Notes: generated by a model not told the origin, from the sequence alone. A stretch of 64,000 nt of DNA from Modestobacter roseus (GCF_007994135.1 NZ_VLKF01000001.1:2356001-2420000); one strand, 5' to 3'; positions 52,426 to 60,969 are shown, counted from the first letter of the stretch. A program made the numbers and translations.

Positions 52426-53286
52426 GTGCCCGTCGTCCCCCTGAAGGAACTGCTCGACCGAGCCCTGGCCGACCGGTACGGCGTGCCGGCGTTCAACATC
52501 GTCAACGACCTGAGCATCGAGGCGGTGGTGGCGGCCGCCGTCGCGGAGAACTCGCCGGTGATCCTGCAGACCTCGGTCAAGACGGTGCGGATGTACGGCC
52601 GAGCGCAGCTGTTCGACATCGTGCACACCCTGATCCGCGACTCGACGGTGCCGGTGACGCTGCACCTGGACCACTGCCCCGACCGCGCGGTGATCAGCGA
52701 CTGCCTGGCCGGCGGCTGGAACTCGGTGCTGTTCGACGCCCACGAGCTGGACGTCGCGGAGAACCTGCGCCAGACCACCGAGGTGGTGGCCGAGGCCCGG
52801 GCCCGTGGCGCGCACGTCGAGGGTGAGATCGAGGGCATCCAGGGCGTCGAGGACGACCTGGGCTCCGACGAGGCCGCCGTCCTGCAGACCCTCGAGGTGG
52901 CGGTGGACTTCATCCAGCGCACCGGCGTCGACTGCTTCGCGCCGGCCATCGGCAACGCGCACGGTCAGTACGCGAGCGCGCCGGTGCTCGACGCCCAGCG
53001 GGTCAGCGACCTGGTCGCGGCGACCGGCGTGCCGATGGCCCTGCACGGCGGCACCGGGTTGTCCGCCGAGCAGTTCCAGGACCTCATCAGCCGCGGCTGC
53101 GCCAAGGTCAACATCTCCACGGCGCTCAAGCAGGTCTACATGCAGTCCAGTCTGGAGTTCCTCCGCGGCGCGGAGGAGAAGGGGAAGTGGGACCCGCCGT
53201 CGCTGTTCACCCACCAGCGCGCCGCGGTCATGGCCATGGCGCAGGAGCACATGCGGGTCTTCGGCAGCTCGGGGCGTGCCTGGTGA
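52426..53286 (+). CDS. Class II (zinc) ketose-phosphate aldolase
   Basis: 286 residues from GTG 52426 with AGGAG five bases upstream. Fructose/tagatose-bisphosphate aldolase family: PAFNIVNDLSIEAVVAAA at the start, LHLDHC with catalytic Asp82 and zinc His83, GEIEGIQGVED and the phosphate-binding MALHGGTGLS. Coupled to HAD, DhaL and DhaK genes, it probably cleaves or forms a ketose 1-phosphate or bisphosphate giving DHAP. The exact sugar cannot be read from sequence. Confidence 0.88.
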   Translation: MPVVPLKELLDRALADRYGVPAFNIVNDLSIEAVVAAAVAENSPVILQTSVKTVRMYGRAQLFDIVHTLIRDSTVPVTLHLDHCPDRAVISDCLAGGWNSVLFDAHELDVAENLRQTTEVVAEARARGAHVEGEIEGIQGVEDDLGSDEAAVLQTLEVAVDFIQRTGVDCFAPAIGNAHGQYASAPVLDAQRVSDLVAATGVPMALHGGTGLSAEQFQDLISRGCAKVNISTALKQVYMQSSLEFLRGAEEKGKWDPPSLFTHQRAAVMAMAQEHMRVFGSSGRAW

Positions 53287-54092
53287 GCGCGCTGGTCTTC
53301 GACTGCGACGGCGTGCTGGCCGACACCGAGCGGTACGGGCACCTGCCGGCGTTCAACGCGACGTTCGCCGAGCACGGTCTCCCGGTGCGGTGGAGCGAGG
53401 AGGAGTACGGCGAGAAGCTGGCCATCGGCGGCGGCAAGGAGCGGATGGCCAGCCTGTTCGCCGACCCGGCGTTCGTCCGGGAGGCCGGCGTCCCGGACGA
53501 CGACGCCGCGCGCGCGGAGCTGCTCGCCCAGTGGCACCGCACCAAGACGACGCGGTTCCGGGCCCTGGTGGCCGCCGGGGAGATCCCCGCCCGCCCCGGG
53601 GTCGCCCGGCTGATCGGCGAGGCGCTGGACGCCGGGTGGACGGTCGCGGTGGCCTCCACCTCGGCCGAGGAGTCCGTCCGCGCCGTCCTCGAGCACGCCG
53701 TCGGCGCGGACACCGCAGCCGGCATCCCGGTGTTCGCCGGTGACGTCGTCCCGGCCAAGAAGCCCGACCCGGCCATCTACGACCTCGTGGTGGCGGACCT
53801 GGGCCTGGACCGCGGCGACACCCTCGTCGTCGAGGACTCGCGCAACGGGCTGCTCGCCGCCACCGGCGCCGGGCTGCCCTGCCTGGTGACGGTCAACGGC
53901 TACACCCGGGCCGAGCCGTTCGACGAGGCGGTCCTGGTGGTGTCCGAGCTCGGTGACCCCGACCGCCCACCGGTCGAGGTCCTCGCCAACCGCGGCCCGG
54001 CCCGGCCCGGGCACCACGTCACCCTGGCCGACGCCCGCGCCTGCCTGGGGGCCGTCCCGTCCACCGACCGTCCCGAGGGAGCCACGCCGTGA
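53283..54092 (+). CDS. HAD-IA family phosphatase (CbbY/beta-phosphoglucomutase-like)
   Basis: 269 residues from GTG 53283, overlapping the aldolase stop. HAD motif I DCDGVLADTE (Asp7, Asp9), motif II VASTSAEES, motif III Lys in PAKKPDP and motif IV VVEDSRNGL. The cap insertion YGEKLAIGGGKERM is of the CbbY type that dephosphorylates xylulose bisphosphate or related sugar phosphates. Overlaps the DhaL start (GTGA). A role in removing phosphate from an intermediate of the aldolase pathway is inferred. Confidence 0.87.
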   Translation: MSALVFDCDGVLADTERYGHLPAFNATFAEHGLPVRWSEEEYGEKLAIGGGKERMASLFADPAFVREAGVPDDDAARAELLAQWHRTKTTRFRALVAAGEIPARPGVARLIGEALDAGWTVAVASTSAEESVRAVLEHAVGADTAAGIPVFAGDVVPAKKPDPAIYDLVVADLGLDRGDTLVVEDSRNGLLAATGAGLPCLVTVNGYTRAEPFDEAVLVVSELGDPDRPPVEVLANRGPARPGHHVTLADARACLGAVPSTDRPEGATP

Positions 54093-54748
54093 GCGGGTCG
54101 CAGCAGCAGGTCGACCTCGTCGTCCGCACGATCGCCCAGGCGGCGGTGGACAACGAGAAGTACTTCGGGGACCTGGACGCCGTCGTCGGCGACGGCGACT
54201 TCGGCTACTCGCTGGCCCGCGGGTTCGAGACGGTGCTCGCCGGCTGGGACGACGTCGACCGCAGCGACATCGGCACGTTCCTGAAGAAGACCGGGATGAT
54301 GATCACCGCCAGGATCGGCGGGACGTCCGGGCCGATCTGGGGCACGGCGTTCATGCGCGCGGGGATGACCGCCGGCGCGACGGACACCCTGACCGGGAAC
54401 CAGGTCGTGGCGATGCTCCGGGCGGCCATCGAGGGCATCAAGGCCCGCGGCCAGTCCGACGTCGGCGACAAGACGCTGCTCGACGTCCTGGTGCCGGTCA
54501 CCGACCGGCTCGAGGCCGAGGTGGCGGCCGGCGCCGACGCCGGGCAGGCGCTGTCCGCGATGGCCGACACCGCCCGCGAGGCGGCCGAGGCGACCGCCGA
54601 CATGGTCGCGAGGCGGGGACGCGCCTCCTACACCGGGGAGCGCAGCAAGGGCTCGGTCGACGCCGGCGCCATGGGCGTGGCCGTGATCATCGGCCGGATC
54701 AACGAGGCCTGGCAGACAGAGGGCTGGCAGACAGAGGGAGCGTCATGA
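54089..54748 (+). CDS. dhaL: Dihydroxyacetone kinase nucleotide-binding subunit DhaL
   Basis: 219 residues. The Mg-ADP-binding aspartates are Asp30, Asp35 and Asp37 in LDAVVGDGDFG (the family usually has GDGDHG), with GGTSGPIWGTAF and SKGSVDAGAM following. It would supply the nucleotide to DhaK. No DhaM or PTS gene is in the window, so the pair may use ATP directly. The C-terminus ends in a perfect duplication WQTEGWQTEG. Four-base overlap with dhaK. Confidence 0.9.
   Translation: MSGSQQQVDLVVRTIAQAAVDNEKYFGDLDAVVGDGDFGYSLARGFETVLAGWDDVDRSDIGTFLKKTGMMITARIGGTSGPIWGTAFMRAGMTAGATDTLTGNQVVAMLRAAIEGIKARGQSDVGDKTLLDVLVPVTDRLEAEVAAGADAGQALSAMADTAREAAEATADMVARRGRASYTGERSKGSVDAGAMGVAVIIGRINEAWQTEGWQTEGAS
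54709..54738 (+). repeat. Tandem 15-bp duplication at the end of dhaL
   Basis: CTGGCAGACAGAGGG occurs twice with no gap or change, adding five residues to DhaL; the exactness suggests a recent event. It also sets the distance to the dhaK ribosome binding site. Confidence 0.85.
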
Positions 54749-55740
54749 AGAAGTTCGTCAACGACCCGAAGCAGTTCGTCCCCGAGATGCTCGAGGGCCT
54801 CGCGCTGGCCAACCCGGACACCCTCCGGTACGTCCCCGAGCACAACCTGATCATGCGGGCGGACTCGCCCCGCGACGACAAGGTGTCCGTCGTGCAGGGG
54901 TCGGGCTCCGGTCACGAGCCCGCCCACGTCATGGTCGTCGGCACGGGGATGCTGGACGCCGCCTGCCCCGGCGACGTCTTCGCCGCACCGCCGATGAACT
55001 ACGTCTACGAGACGGCCAAGCTGCTGGCCACCCCCAAGGGCGTGCTGCTGCTGGTGAACAACTACACCGGCGACCGGATGGCCTTCGACATGGGCCGGGA
55101 GATGGCCGAGGCCGAGGGCATCAAGGTCGAGATCCTGACCATCAACGACGACGTCGCCGTCAAGGACTCCACGTACACCGTCGGCCGCCGCGGGGTGGCC
55201 GGCAACTTCTTCGTCATCAAGGCCGTGGGCGCGGCCGCCGAGCAGGGCGCCGACCTCGACGAGGTGGTGCGAGTCGGGAAGAAGGTCAACGACGTCACCC
55301 GCACCATGGGCGTGGCCCTCACCGCCTGCACCCCGCCGGCCAAGGGCTCCCCGCTGTTCGAGCTCGGCGCGGACGAGATCGAGATGGGCGTGGGCATCCA
55401 CGGCGAGCCGGGCCGGGAGCGGAAGAAGCTGACCAACGCCGACGCCATCGTCGACGAGCTGCTCGACTCGGTGGTCGGTGACCTGCCCTACCAGTCCGGC
55501 GACAACGTGGCGCTCATGATCAACGGGCTGGGCGGCACCCCGATCAGCGAGCTGTACATCCTCTACCGCCGCGCCCACCAGCAGCTGGCCGAGCGCGGGA
55601 TCACGGTGACCCGCAGCTACGTCAACGAGTACTGCACCTCGCTGGACATGGCAGGGGCCTCGCTGACCCTGGTCCGGCTCGACGACGAGATCGACGCCCT
55701 GCTCGGCGCACCGGCGGAGGTCCCGGTCCGGGTGTTCTGA
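54745..55740 (+). CDS. dhaK: Dihydroxyacetone kinase substrate-binding subunit DhaK
   Basis: 331 residues from ATG 54745. GSGSGHEPAH with His57, NNYTGD with Asp110 and the covalent substrate histidine His219 (GVGIHGEPG) are all present. With DhaL it phosphorylates dihydroxyacetone or a related short ketose such as erythrulose. The kinase, aldolase and phosphatase genes overlap and would be made together. Confidence 0.93.
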   Translation: MKKFVNDPKQFVPEMLEGLALANPDTLRYVPEHNLIMRADSPRDDKVSVVQGSGSGHEPAHVMVVGTGMLDAACPGDVFAAPPMNYVYETAKLLATPKGVLLLVNNYTGDRMAFDMGREMAEAEGIKVEILTINDDVAVKDSTYTVGRRGVAGNFFVIKAVGAAAEQGADLDEVVRVGKKVNDVTRTMGVALTACTPPAKGSPLFELGADEIEMGVGIHGEPGRERKKLTNADAIVDELLDSVVGDLPYQSGDNVALMINGLGGTPISELYILYRRAHQQLAERGITVTRSYVNEYCTSLDMAGASLTLVRLDDEIDALLGAPAEVPVRVF

Positions 55741-55793
55741 GGGGTCCCCTACCGGTCCGGGGCCCCCGACCCACATCTCCCGACGGAGGCGCC

Positions 55794-56207
55794 ATGGGCA
55801 GGCAGATCACCCTCGAGCAGGCCGAGTCGATCATCGACGCGTGCACGGCGGAGGCGGTGTCCGTCGGGTAGCCGATGAACATCGCCGTGGTGGACGACGG
55901 AGGCAACCTGGTGACCTTCGTGGCGATGGACGGCACCAGGCTCATCGGCGTCGACATCTCGCAGAAGAAGGCGCTCACGGCGGTCTGGTTCCAGACCGAC
56001 ACCCGCGAGCTCGCCGCGCTCGTGCAGCCGGGTCAGCCCCTCTACGGCATCGAGTCGACCTCCGGCGGCCGGCTGGTCGTCTTCGGCGGCGGGGTGCTGC
56101 TGACCGGTGCCGACGGCGCCGTCGTCGGCGGGGTGGGGGTCAGCGCCGGAACCGTCGACCAGGACCACCAGGTGGCCGACGCCGGCCGGCGCGCCTGGTC
56201 CGGCTGA
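55794..56207 (+). pseudogene. GlcG/HbpS-family gene interrupted by an in-frame TAG
   Basis: From ATG 55794 (CGGAGG upstream) the frame reads GRQITLEQAESIIDACTAEA, then SVG, then TAG at codon 26 (55869-55871), then continues PMNIAVVDDGGNLVTFVAMDGTRLIGVD... to 56207 as a normal GlcG/HbpS protein of about 137 residues. Family members have a sense codon in the G-PMNIAVVD turn. An ATG lies three bases after the TAG, so a shortened product might be made by reinitiation. GlcG/HbpS proteins bind haem or cobalamin-like ligands or accompany diol metabolism genes; it follows dhaK by 53 bp. Confidence 0.8.
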
Positions 56208-56231
56208 CGCTCCACTCCCCCAGCCCGGTCC

Positions 56232-56271
56232 GCCGGGCAGCCCCGACCGCTCCGGCGGTCGACTGCCCGGC
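56232..56271 (+). terminator. Terminator of the aldolase-Dha operon
   Basis: Outer stem GCCGGGCAG/CTGCCCGGC (56232-56240, 56263-56271) and inner stem GACCGC/GCGGTC (56245-56250, 56255-56260) around TCCG. The rest of 56208-56423 shows no gene. Confidence 0.6.
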
Positions 56272-56423
56272 CGCGCTGCCCCGACGGCCCTGCCCCGCCG
56301 CCGGGGTGGCTGCACGTCTGCCCGAGTTCGCCGGCGAGCTTGTCACTTTCAGCCGGTCAGCGGCGGGCACCGACTGCCGAGAACGGGGGTGTGACCGCCT
56401 CTCCCCTCGCCGCGAGGTTCGAC

Positions 56424-56819
56424 ATGGACTACGACCTGGACCACACCTCGCAGCTCTTCGTGAACCGGCTGCGGTCGTCCGCCGCGGGTTTCGCCGCCGC
56501 AGCCGGCGCCGAGGAGGCGATCGTCCGCGAAGCGGTACCCCCGGCCCGCCACCGCCGCTCGCGCTGCCGGGTGGTGCTGCGCTACCCCGGTGGGCAGGAG
56601 AGCGACGTGACGTTCCTGGGTCCTGTCGTCTCCCCCGACCTGGGCAAGTACCTGTCGATGTCGGAGTTCGACTCCTCGATCGAGCAGTGGCTGGTCGCCG
56701 GTCAGCAGCGCAGCCGCCGCTGGCTGGTGCCGGACGACGAGGCCGCCGACGGCGTCGCGATCGACGTCAGCGCCTGGCTGGACCGCGCCCCCGGCGCGTT
56801 CGTCCCACGCCCGCGCTGA
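56424..56819 (+). CDS. Hypothetical protein (131 aa)
   Basis: Start ATG 56424 has GAGG six bases upstream; GTG 56391 would add eleven residues. Begins MDYDLDHTSQLFVNRLRSSAAGFAAAAGAEEAIVREAV (helical), then a beta segment CRVVLRYPGGQESDVTFLGPV and WLVPDDEAADGVAIDVSAWLDRAPG. No membrane segment, Cys pair or known motif. Third-position G/C bias supports coding. Function unknown. Confidence 0.6.
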   Translation: MDYDLDHTSQLFVNRLRSSAAGFAAAAGAEEAIVREAVPPARHRRSRCRVVLRYPGGQESDVTFLGPVVSPDLGKYLSMSEFDSSIEQWLVAGQQRSRRWLVPDDEAADGVAIDVSAWLDRAPGAFVPRPR

Positions 56820-56976
56820 ACCACCCGCGCTGAGCCCATCGGTCCCGGGTCCGCGAGGCGGCGGGCCCGGGACCACGACTCCCCCAGCACGCGCTCCGGA
56901 CGTGCGGGGACGACGGAGGCCGGCACGACGCACCGAGCGTCGCACCGGCCTCGTCGGCGTTGCGGGCGTGCGTGCC

Positions 56977-57189
56977 TCAGAAGCCGCTCCCGCCGAGCAT
57001 CCAGCTGTTCTTGTTCACGGCGCCGCGGGCGTCGGGCGACTGGTTCTCGGAGCGAGTACCGCGGCCGGGTGGGTCGTTGCTGGGGAACTGCGGAGTCATC
57101 GCCTGTTCCCAGCGGCGACGGCGGCTGCCCAGGTAGCCGACGGCGCCGACCACCACCAGGACCGGGACGAGCACGAGCAGCCACTCCAC
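56977..57189 (-). CDS. Small single-pass membrane protein (70 aa)
   Basis: GTG 57189 with GAGGG six bases upstream. One N-terminal helix (VEWLLVLVPVLVVVGAVGYLG), then a basic stop GSRRRRW and a polar tail of about 45 residues ending NKNSWMLGGSGF. It follows recX on the same strand by 84 bp. Function unknown. Confidence 0.6.
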   Translation of the reverse strand: MEWLLVLVPVLVVVGAVGYLGSRRRRWEQAMTPQFPSNDPPGRGTRSENQSPDARGAVNKNSWMLGGSGF

Positions 57190-57273
57190 CAGCAACCCTC
57201 CCCTCGTCTGCCCGGGCAGGGCGGCAGCGCCTGCTGGGCGCACTCCGGCGCGCCGCCGTGAGCCGCCCCGCGC

Positions 57274-58161
57274 TCAGGGAAGGTAGTCCTCCCAGACGTC
57301 GCCCGACTGTGCGGCACGGCGACCGAGCCGGCGTGCCTGCCCCTCCCCCACCTCGGCGGCACCGGACCCGGGACCATCGTCGCGGGGACCATCGTCGCGG
57401 GGGCCATCGTCGCGGGGGCCGTCGTCAGCGGAGCCGCCGTCGAGAGAACCTGCCTCCTCGTCACTCCGTTCGTCCTCGGCCAGCAGCTCGGCGGTGAGCG
57501 CGTCCAGCGCCTCGCGGACCACGTAGCCGGCCAGCCCACCGCCGTAGCCCTTGCGGGCGAGCATGCCGACCAGCCGGCGTTCCGCGGTCACCCGGTCCAG
57601 CCTGCGCATCCCGGGCAGCTTGCGTTCGACCAGCCGGCGGGCGGTGTCCCACTCGTCCTGGGGGTCGACCTCGGCGACCGCCGCGGCAGCCACCTCGCCG
57701 TCCACGCCCTTGGCCCGCAGCTCCGAGGCGAGCGCCCGGCGGGCCAGCCCCCGGCTCGACTGCCGCGAGCTCACCCAGGCGGCCGCGAAGGCGGCGTCGT
57801 CGATCAGCCCGACCTCGGTGAACCGGTCGAGCACCGTCGCCGCCACCTCGTCGGGGATCTCCCGCGTGGCGAGCAGGTCGGCCAGCTGCTTGCGCGTCTT
57901 GGATGCGCCCGTCAGCGCGCGCAGGCAGATCGCCCGCGCCTCCTGCGCCGGGTCACGGGGCTCGTCCTCGGGACGGTCGGAGGCCTGGTCCCGGCCCGGG
58001 CGGCGCTCAGCGCGGGAGGACCGGGCCCCCCGGTCGCCACCTCCCGATCGACCGGCGCTGGACCACCCGGAACGACGACGGCCGGCGCGGTGGGTCTCCC
58101 CACCGGCCGGCCGTGCGTGGTCCTCGGCCGGCCCGTCGCTGGTGGACAGCGAGTCGGACAC
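57274..58161 (-). CDS. recX: Regulatory protein RecX
   Basis: 295 residues from GTG 58161, eight bases after the recA stop. A 75-residue charged disordered head precedes the RecX three-helix repeats (ARAICLRALTGASKTRKQLADLLATREIPDEVAATVLDRFTEVGLIDDAAFAAAWVSSRQ ...), given here only in part as family evidence: KTRKQLADLL, GLIDDAAFA and RRLVGMLARKGY. RecX caps RecA filaments. After the domain comes an unusual acidic tail with four DDGPR repeats. Confidence 0.9.
   Translation of the reverse strand: MSDSLSTSDGPAEDHARPAGGETHRAGRRRSGWSSAGRSGGGDRGARSSRAERRPGRDQASDRPEDEPRDPAQEARAICLRALTGASKTRKQLADLLATREIPDEVAATVLDRFTEVGLIDDAAFAAAWVSSRQSSRGLARRALASELRAKGVDGEVAAAAVAEVDPQDEWDTARRLVERKLPGMRRLDRVTAERRLVGMLARKGYGGGLAGYVVREALDALTAELLAEDERSDEEAGSLDGGSADDGPRDDGPRDDGPRDDGPGSGAAEVGEGQARRLGRRAAQSGDVWEDYLP
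57371..57430 (-). repeat. Four tandem 15-bp repeats in the recX C-terminal tail
   Basis: Unit GGACCATCGTCGCGG at 57371 and 57386, with small changes at 57401 and 57416; encodes DDGPR repeats. In-frame length change is possible. Confidence 0.75.
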
Positions 58162-58169
58162 GGCCGGGC

Positions 58170-59204
58170 TCAGAAGTCGGCCGGCTCGGCGGCCGGGGTC
58201 TCGGCCACGACACCGATGCCCAGCTTCTCCTTGATCTTCTTCTCGATCTCGTCGGCCAGGTCCGGGTTGTCGCGCAGGAAGGACCGGGCGTTCTCCTTGC
58301 CCTGGCCGAGCTGGTCGCCCTCGTAGGTGTACCAAGCGCCGGACTTGCGGACGAAGCCCTGCTCGACACCCATGTCGATGAGACCGCCCTCGCGGCTGAA
58401 GCCGTGGCCCCAGAGCAGGTCGAGCTCGGCCTGCTTGAACGGCGCGGCGACCTTGTTCTTCACGACCTTCACCCGCACCCGGCTGCCGACCGCCTCGGTG
58501 CCCTGCTTGAGGGTCTCGATGCGGCGGATGTCGAGGCGGACCGAGGCGTAGAACTTCAGCGCCCGGCCACCGGTGGTGACCTCCGGCGAGCCGTAGACCA
58601 CGCCGACCTTCTCGCGCAGCTGGTTGATGAAGATGCAGGTGGTGCCGGAGTTGCTGAGCGCGCCGGTGATCTTGCGCAGCGCCTGGCTCATCAGCCGGGC
58701 CTGCAGACCGACGTGGCTGTCACCCATCTCGCCCTCGATCTCGGCGCGGGGCACCAGAGCCGCCACGGAGTCGATGACGATGAGGTCGAGCGCGCCGGAG
58801 CGGATCAGCATGTCGGCGATCTCGAGCGCCTGCTCACCGGTGTCGGGCTGGCTGACCAGGAGGGCGTCGGTGTCGACGCCGATGGCCCGGGCGTACTCGG
58901 GGTCGAGGGCGTGCTCGGCGTCGACGAAGGCCACGATGCCGCCGGCGGCCTGGGCGTTGGCCACCGCGTGCAGGGCGATCGTCGTCTTGCCGGAGGCCTC
59001 GGGGCCGTACACCTCGACGACGCGGCCGCGGGGCAGGCCACCGACACCGAGGGCGATGTCGAGGGCCACCGAGCCGGTCGGGATGACCTTCATGGCGATC
59101 TCGGGCGAGTCGCCCAGCCGCATGACCGAGCCCTTGCCGAACTGCTTGTCGATCTGGGCGAGGGCCATGTCGAGGGCCTTGTCGCGGTCCAGGGTTGCTG
59201 CCAT
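58170..59204 (-). CDS. recA: Recombinase RecA
   Basis: 344 residues from ATG 59204 (GAAGG eight bases upstream); no intein. Walker [10 protein letters not shown] at 67-75, Walker [13 protein letters not shown], loop 2 and the [10 protein letters not shown] segment, C-terminal acidic region. Catalyses strand exchange and stimulates LexA self-cleavage. A near-perfect SOS box lies about 130 bp upstream. recX follows. Confidence 0.98.
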   Translation of the reverse strand: MAATLDRDKALDMALAQIDKQFGKGSVMRLGDSPEIAMKVIPTGSVALDIALGVGGLPRGRVVEVYGPEASGKTTIALHAVANAQAAGGIVAFVDAEHALDPEYARAIGVDTDALLVSQPDTGEQALEIADMLIRSGALDLIVIDSVAALVPRAEIEGEMGDSHVGLQARLMSQALRKITGALSNSGTTCIFINQLREKVGVVYGSPEVTTGGRALKFYASVRLDIRRIETLKQGTEAVGSRVRVKVVKNKVAAPFKQAELDLLWGHGFSREGGLIDMGVEQGFVRKSGAWYTYEGDQLGQGKENARSFLRDNPDLADEIEKKIKEKLGIGVVAETPAAEPADF

Positions 59205-59330
59205 GGTGGCCACCTTCGGGTGTCGCTGTGCGCTGTCTGCGGGTCGTCGCCGACGCTAGGTCGGGGGTCTGACAGTTTCGCCGGGCCGACGTCATCTGTG
59301 GACGAGCACCGGACCTGTGGACACCGTAGG

Positions 59331-59346
59331 CCGAACACGTGTTCGA
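59331..59346. promoter_or_regulatory. SOS box of recA
   Basis: Read on the - strand TCGAACACGTGTTCGG matches TCGAAC-N4-GTTCGA with one mismatch at the last base. It lies 127 bp upstream of the recA start codon. Confidence 0.85.
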
Positions 59347-59402
59347 AGCCAGCGACACGCCGTCCGCGCGCCACTCCCGTCCCACCGCGGGCGCGGCCGG
59401 CC

Positions 59403-59789
59403 TCAGTGAGCCGCGCGCGCTTCGTCCGCCGCGGCCCGGGCGGCGTGCACCGCCGGCATCCGCCCCTCGACGAAGTCGATGAGCGCCAGCAGGTGCGGCA
59501 CCAGCTGCGCCCCGGCCTCGGTGAGCCGGTACTCCACGTGCGGCGGGATCGACGACCGCACCTCGCGGTGCACCCAGCCGTCGCGCTCCAGGGTCTGCAG
59601 GCTCTGCGCCAGCATCTTCTCGCTGACGCCCTCGATCCGGCGGCGCAGCTCACCGAACCGGTGCGGGCACTCGGCCAGCGCCGACAGGGCGAGCAGCGAC
59701 CACTTCCCGGTGACGTGCTCGAGGGCCTCGCGGGAGGTACAGGCGCGCCGGAACACGTCGGCGACCAGTTGCTCCACCGTCTGCTCCAC
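59403..59789 (-). CDS. HxlR-family (QorR-like) redox-sensing regulator
   Basis: 128 residues from GTG 59789 with AGGAGGGG upstream. HxlR/DUF24 winged helix: EALEHVTGKWSLLALSALAECPHRFGELRRRIEGVSEKMLAQSLQTLERDG region. The single N-terminal cysteine is Cys17 (RRACTSREAL), the position of the redox-active cysteine of QorR in Corynebacterium glutamicum. It is divergent from an NmrA/QorB-like oxidoreductase gene with a perfect dyad between them, so it is probably a quinone- or thiol-stress repressor of that gene. Confidence 0.87.
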   Translation of the reverse strand: MEQTVEQLVADVFRRACTSREALEHVTGKWSLLALSALAECPHRFGELRRRIEGVSEKMLAQSLQTLERDGWVHREVRSSIPPHVEYRLTEAGAQLVPHLLALIDFVEGRMPAVHAARAAADEARAAH

Positions 59790-59839
59790 GGAACCCCTCC
59801 TGTTCGATGCGGCGACCCAGTGTACGGTGCGAACCTCCT

Positions 59840-59860
59840 GCACTAACGAATAGTTAGTGC
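59840..59860. promoter_or_regulatory. HxlR operator candidate
   Basis: GCACTAAC-GAATA-GTTAGTGC, a perfect 8-bp inverted repeat in one of the few A+T-rich stretches of the window, between the divergent regulator and oxidoreductase genes. Confidence 0.75.
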
Positions 59861-59890
59861 CCCTGCTCCCGCAAGCTCTCGGAGGGTCCC

Positions 59891-60748
59891 TTGATCACCG
59901 TCACCGGAGCCAGTGGCCACCTCGGCCGGCTCGTCGTCCTCGGCCTCCTCGACGCCGGCGTGCCCGCCGCCGAGGTCGTCGCCGTCGTGCGCACCCCCGC
60001 CAAGGCCGCCGACCTCGCCGACCGGGGGGTGCAGGTGCGCCAGGCCGACTACGCCGACCCCGCCGCCCTGGCGTCGGCCCTGCAGGGCACCGACCGGCTG
60101 CTGCTGGTCTCCGGCAGCGAGGTCGGCCAGCGCGTCGAGCAGCACGGCAACGTGCTGCAGGCGGCCGAGGCGGCCGGCGCCCAGCTGGTCGTCTACACCA
60201 GCGCGCCACGGGCCGACGACACCTCGCTCCCGCTGGCACCCGAGCACATCGCGACCGAGCGGCTCATCGCGGAGGCGGGCATCCCCGCCGTGGTCCTGCG
60301 GAACAACTGGTACCTGGAGAACTACGACACCCAGCTCCAGCAGGCGGCGAGCACCGGTGAGCTGACCGGCAGCTCCGGCAGCGGCCGCATCGCCGCGGCG
60401 ACCCGGGCGGACTACGCGGCCGGGGCGGTCGCCGTCCTCACCGCCGACCAGCCGGAGACCGGCGTCCTGGAGCTCGGCGGCGACGAGGCGTTCAGCCTCG
60501 CCGACCTCGCCGCGGTCGTCGCGGCGCAGACCGGCCGCGACGTCGTCTACCGGGACCTCTCCCCCGAGGAGCACCAGCGCACCCTGGTCGAGGCCGGCGT
60601 GCCCGAGGCCACCGCCGGGTTCGTCGTGGCGCTGGACCAGTCGATCGCGCAGGGTGCGCTGGACACCGGCAGCACCGACCTGCACCGGCTCATCGGCCGC
60701 GCCCCGACCACCCTGGAGCAGTACGCCCGCACGGTCCTGGGCAGCTGA
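59891..60748 (+). CDS. NmrA/QorB-like NAD(P)H-binding oxidoreductase
   Basis: 285 residues. TTG start at 59891 with GGAGG at 59881-59885; no ATG or GTG fits better. Rossmann GASGHLG at 6-12, VVRTPAKA next, then VVYTSAPRADD, and LRNNWYLENYDTQL, a pattern of the QorB/YtfG atypical short-chain family that reduces quinones with NADPH. The pairing with a divergent HxlR gene is the same as ytfG/ytfH of enteric bacteria and qor2/qorR of Corynebacterium. Confidence 0.88.
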   Translation: MITVTGASGHLGRLVVLGLLDAGVPAAEVVAVVRTPAKAADLADRGVQVRQADYADPAALASALQGTDRLLLVSGSEVGQRVEQHGNVLQAAEAAGAQLVVYTSAPRADDTSLPLAPEHIATERLIAEAGIPAVVLRNNWYLENYDTQLQQAASTGELTGSSGSGRIAAATRADYAAGAVAVLTADQPETGVLELGGDEAFSLADLAAVVAAQTGRDVVYRDLSPEEHQRTLVEAGVPEATAGFVVALDQSIAQGALDTGSTDLHRLIGRAPTTLEQYARTVLGS

Positions 60749-60774
60749 CCCGGCGGCGTCCCGCCGGACGGGCC

Positions 60775-60969
60775 TCAGCGGTCCTTCGGCGGGACGTCGT
60801 ACTCCTTGCAGATCTCCAGCCAGACGGTGCGCACCGGCACGCCCGCCTCGATCGCCTCGGACGCCGTCCGACCGCCCAGCGCACCGAACGAGTGGTCGCG
60901 CACGACGCTCTGCGACCGCATCGAGCCGAACTGCTGCTCCATCCGGGACCAGAACTCCTGCAGACGCAC
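60775..60969 (-). CDS. DUF3046 protein
   Basis: 64 residues from GTG 60969, with TACCGT seven bases upstream (leaderless). VRLQEFWSRMEQQFGSMRSQS, DHSFGALGGRTASEAIEAGV and PVRTVWLEICKEYDVPPKDR follow the DUF3046 family end to end. The family is usually encoded beside recA/recX in actinobacteria; here it is 1.6 kb from recA. Function unknown. Confidence 0.88.
   Translation of the reverse strand: MRLQEFWSRMEQQFGSMRSQSVVRDHSFGALGGRTASEAIEAGVPVRTVWLEICKEYDVPPKDR

Noticed and set aside
55869-55871. TAG read as pyrrolysine
   Set aside because: No PylS/PylT is visible and actinobacteria generally lack the system; nonsense mutation or error is likelier.
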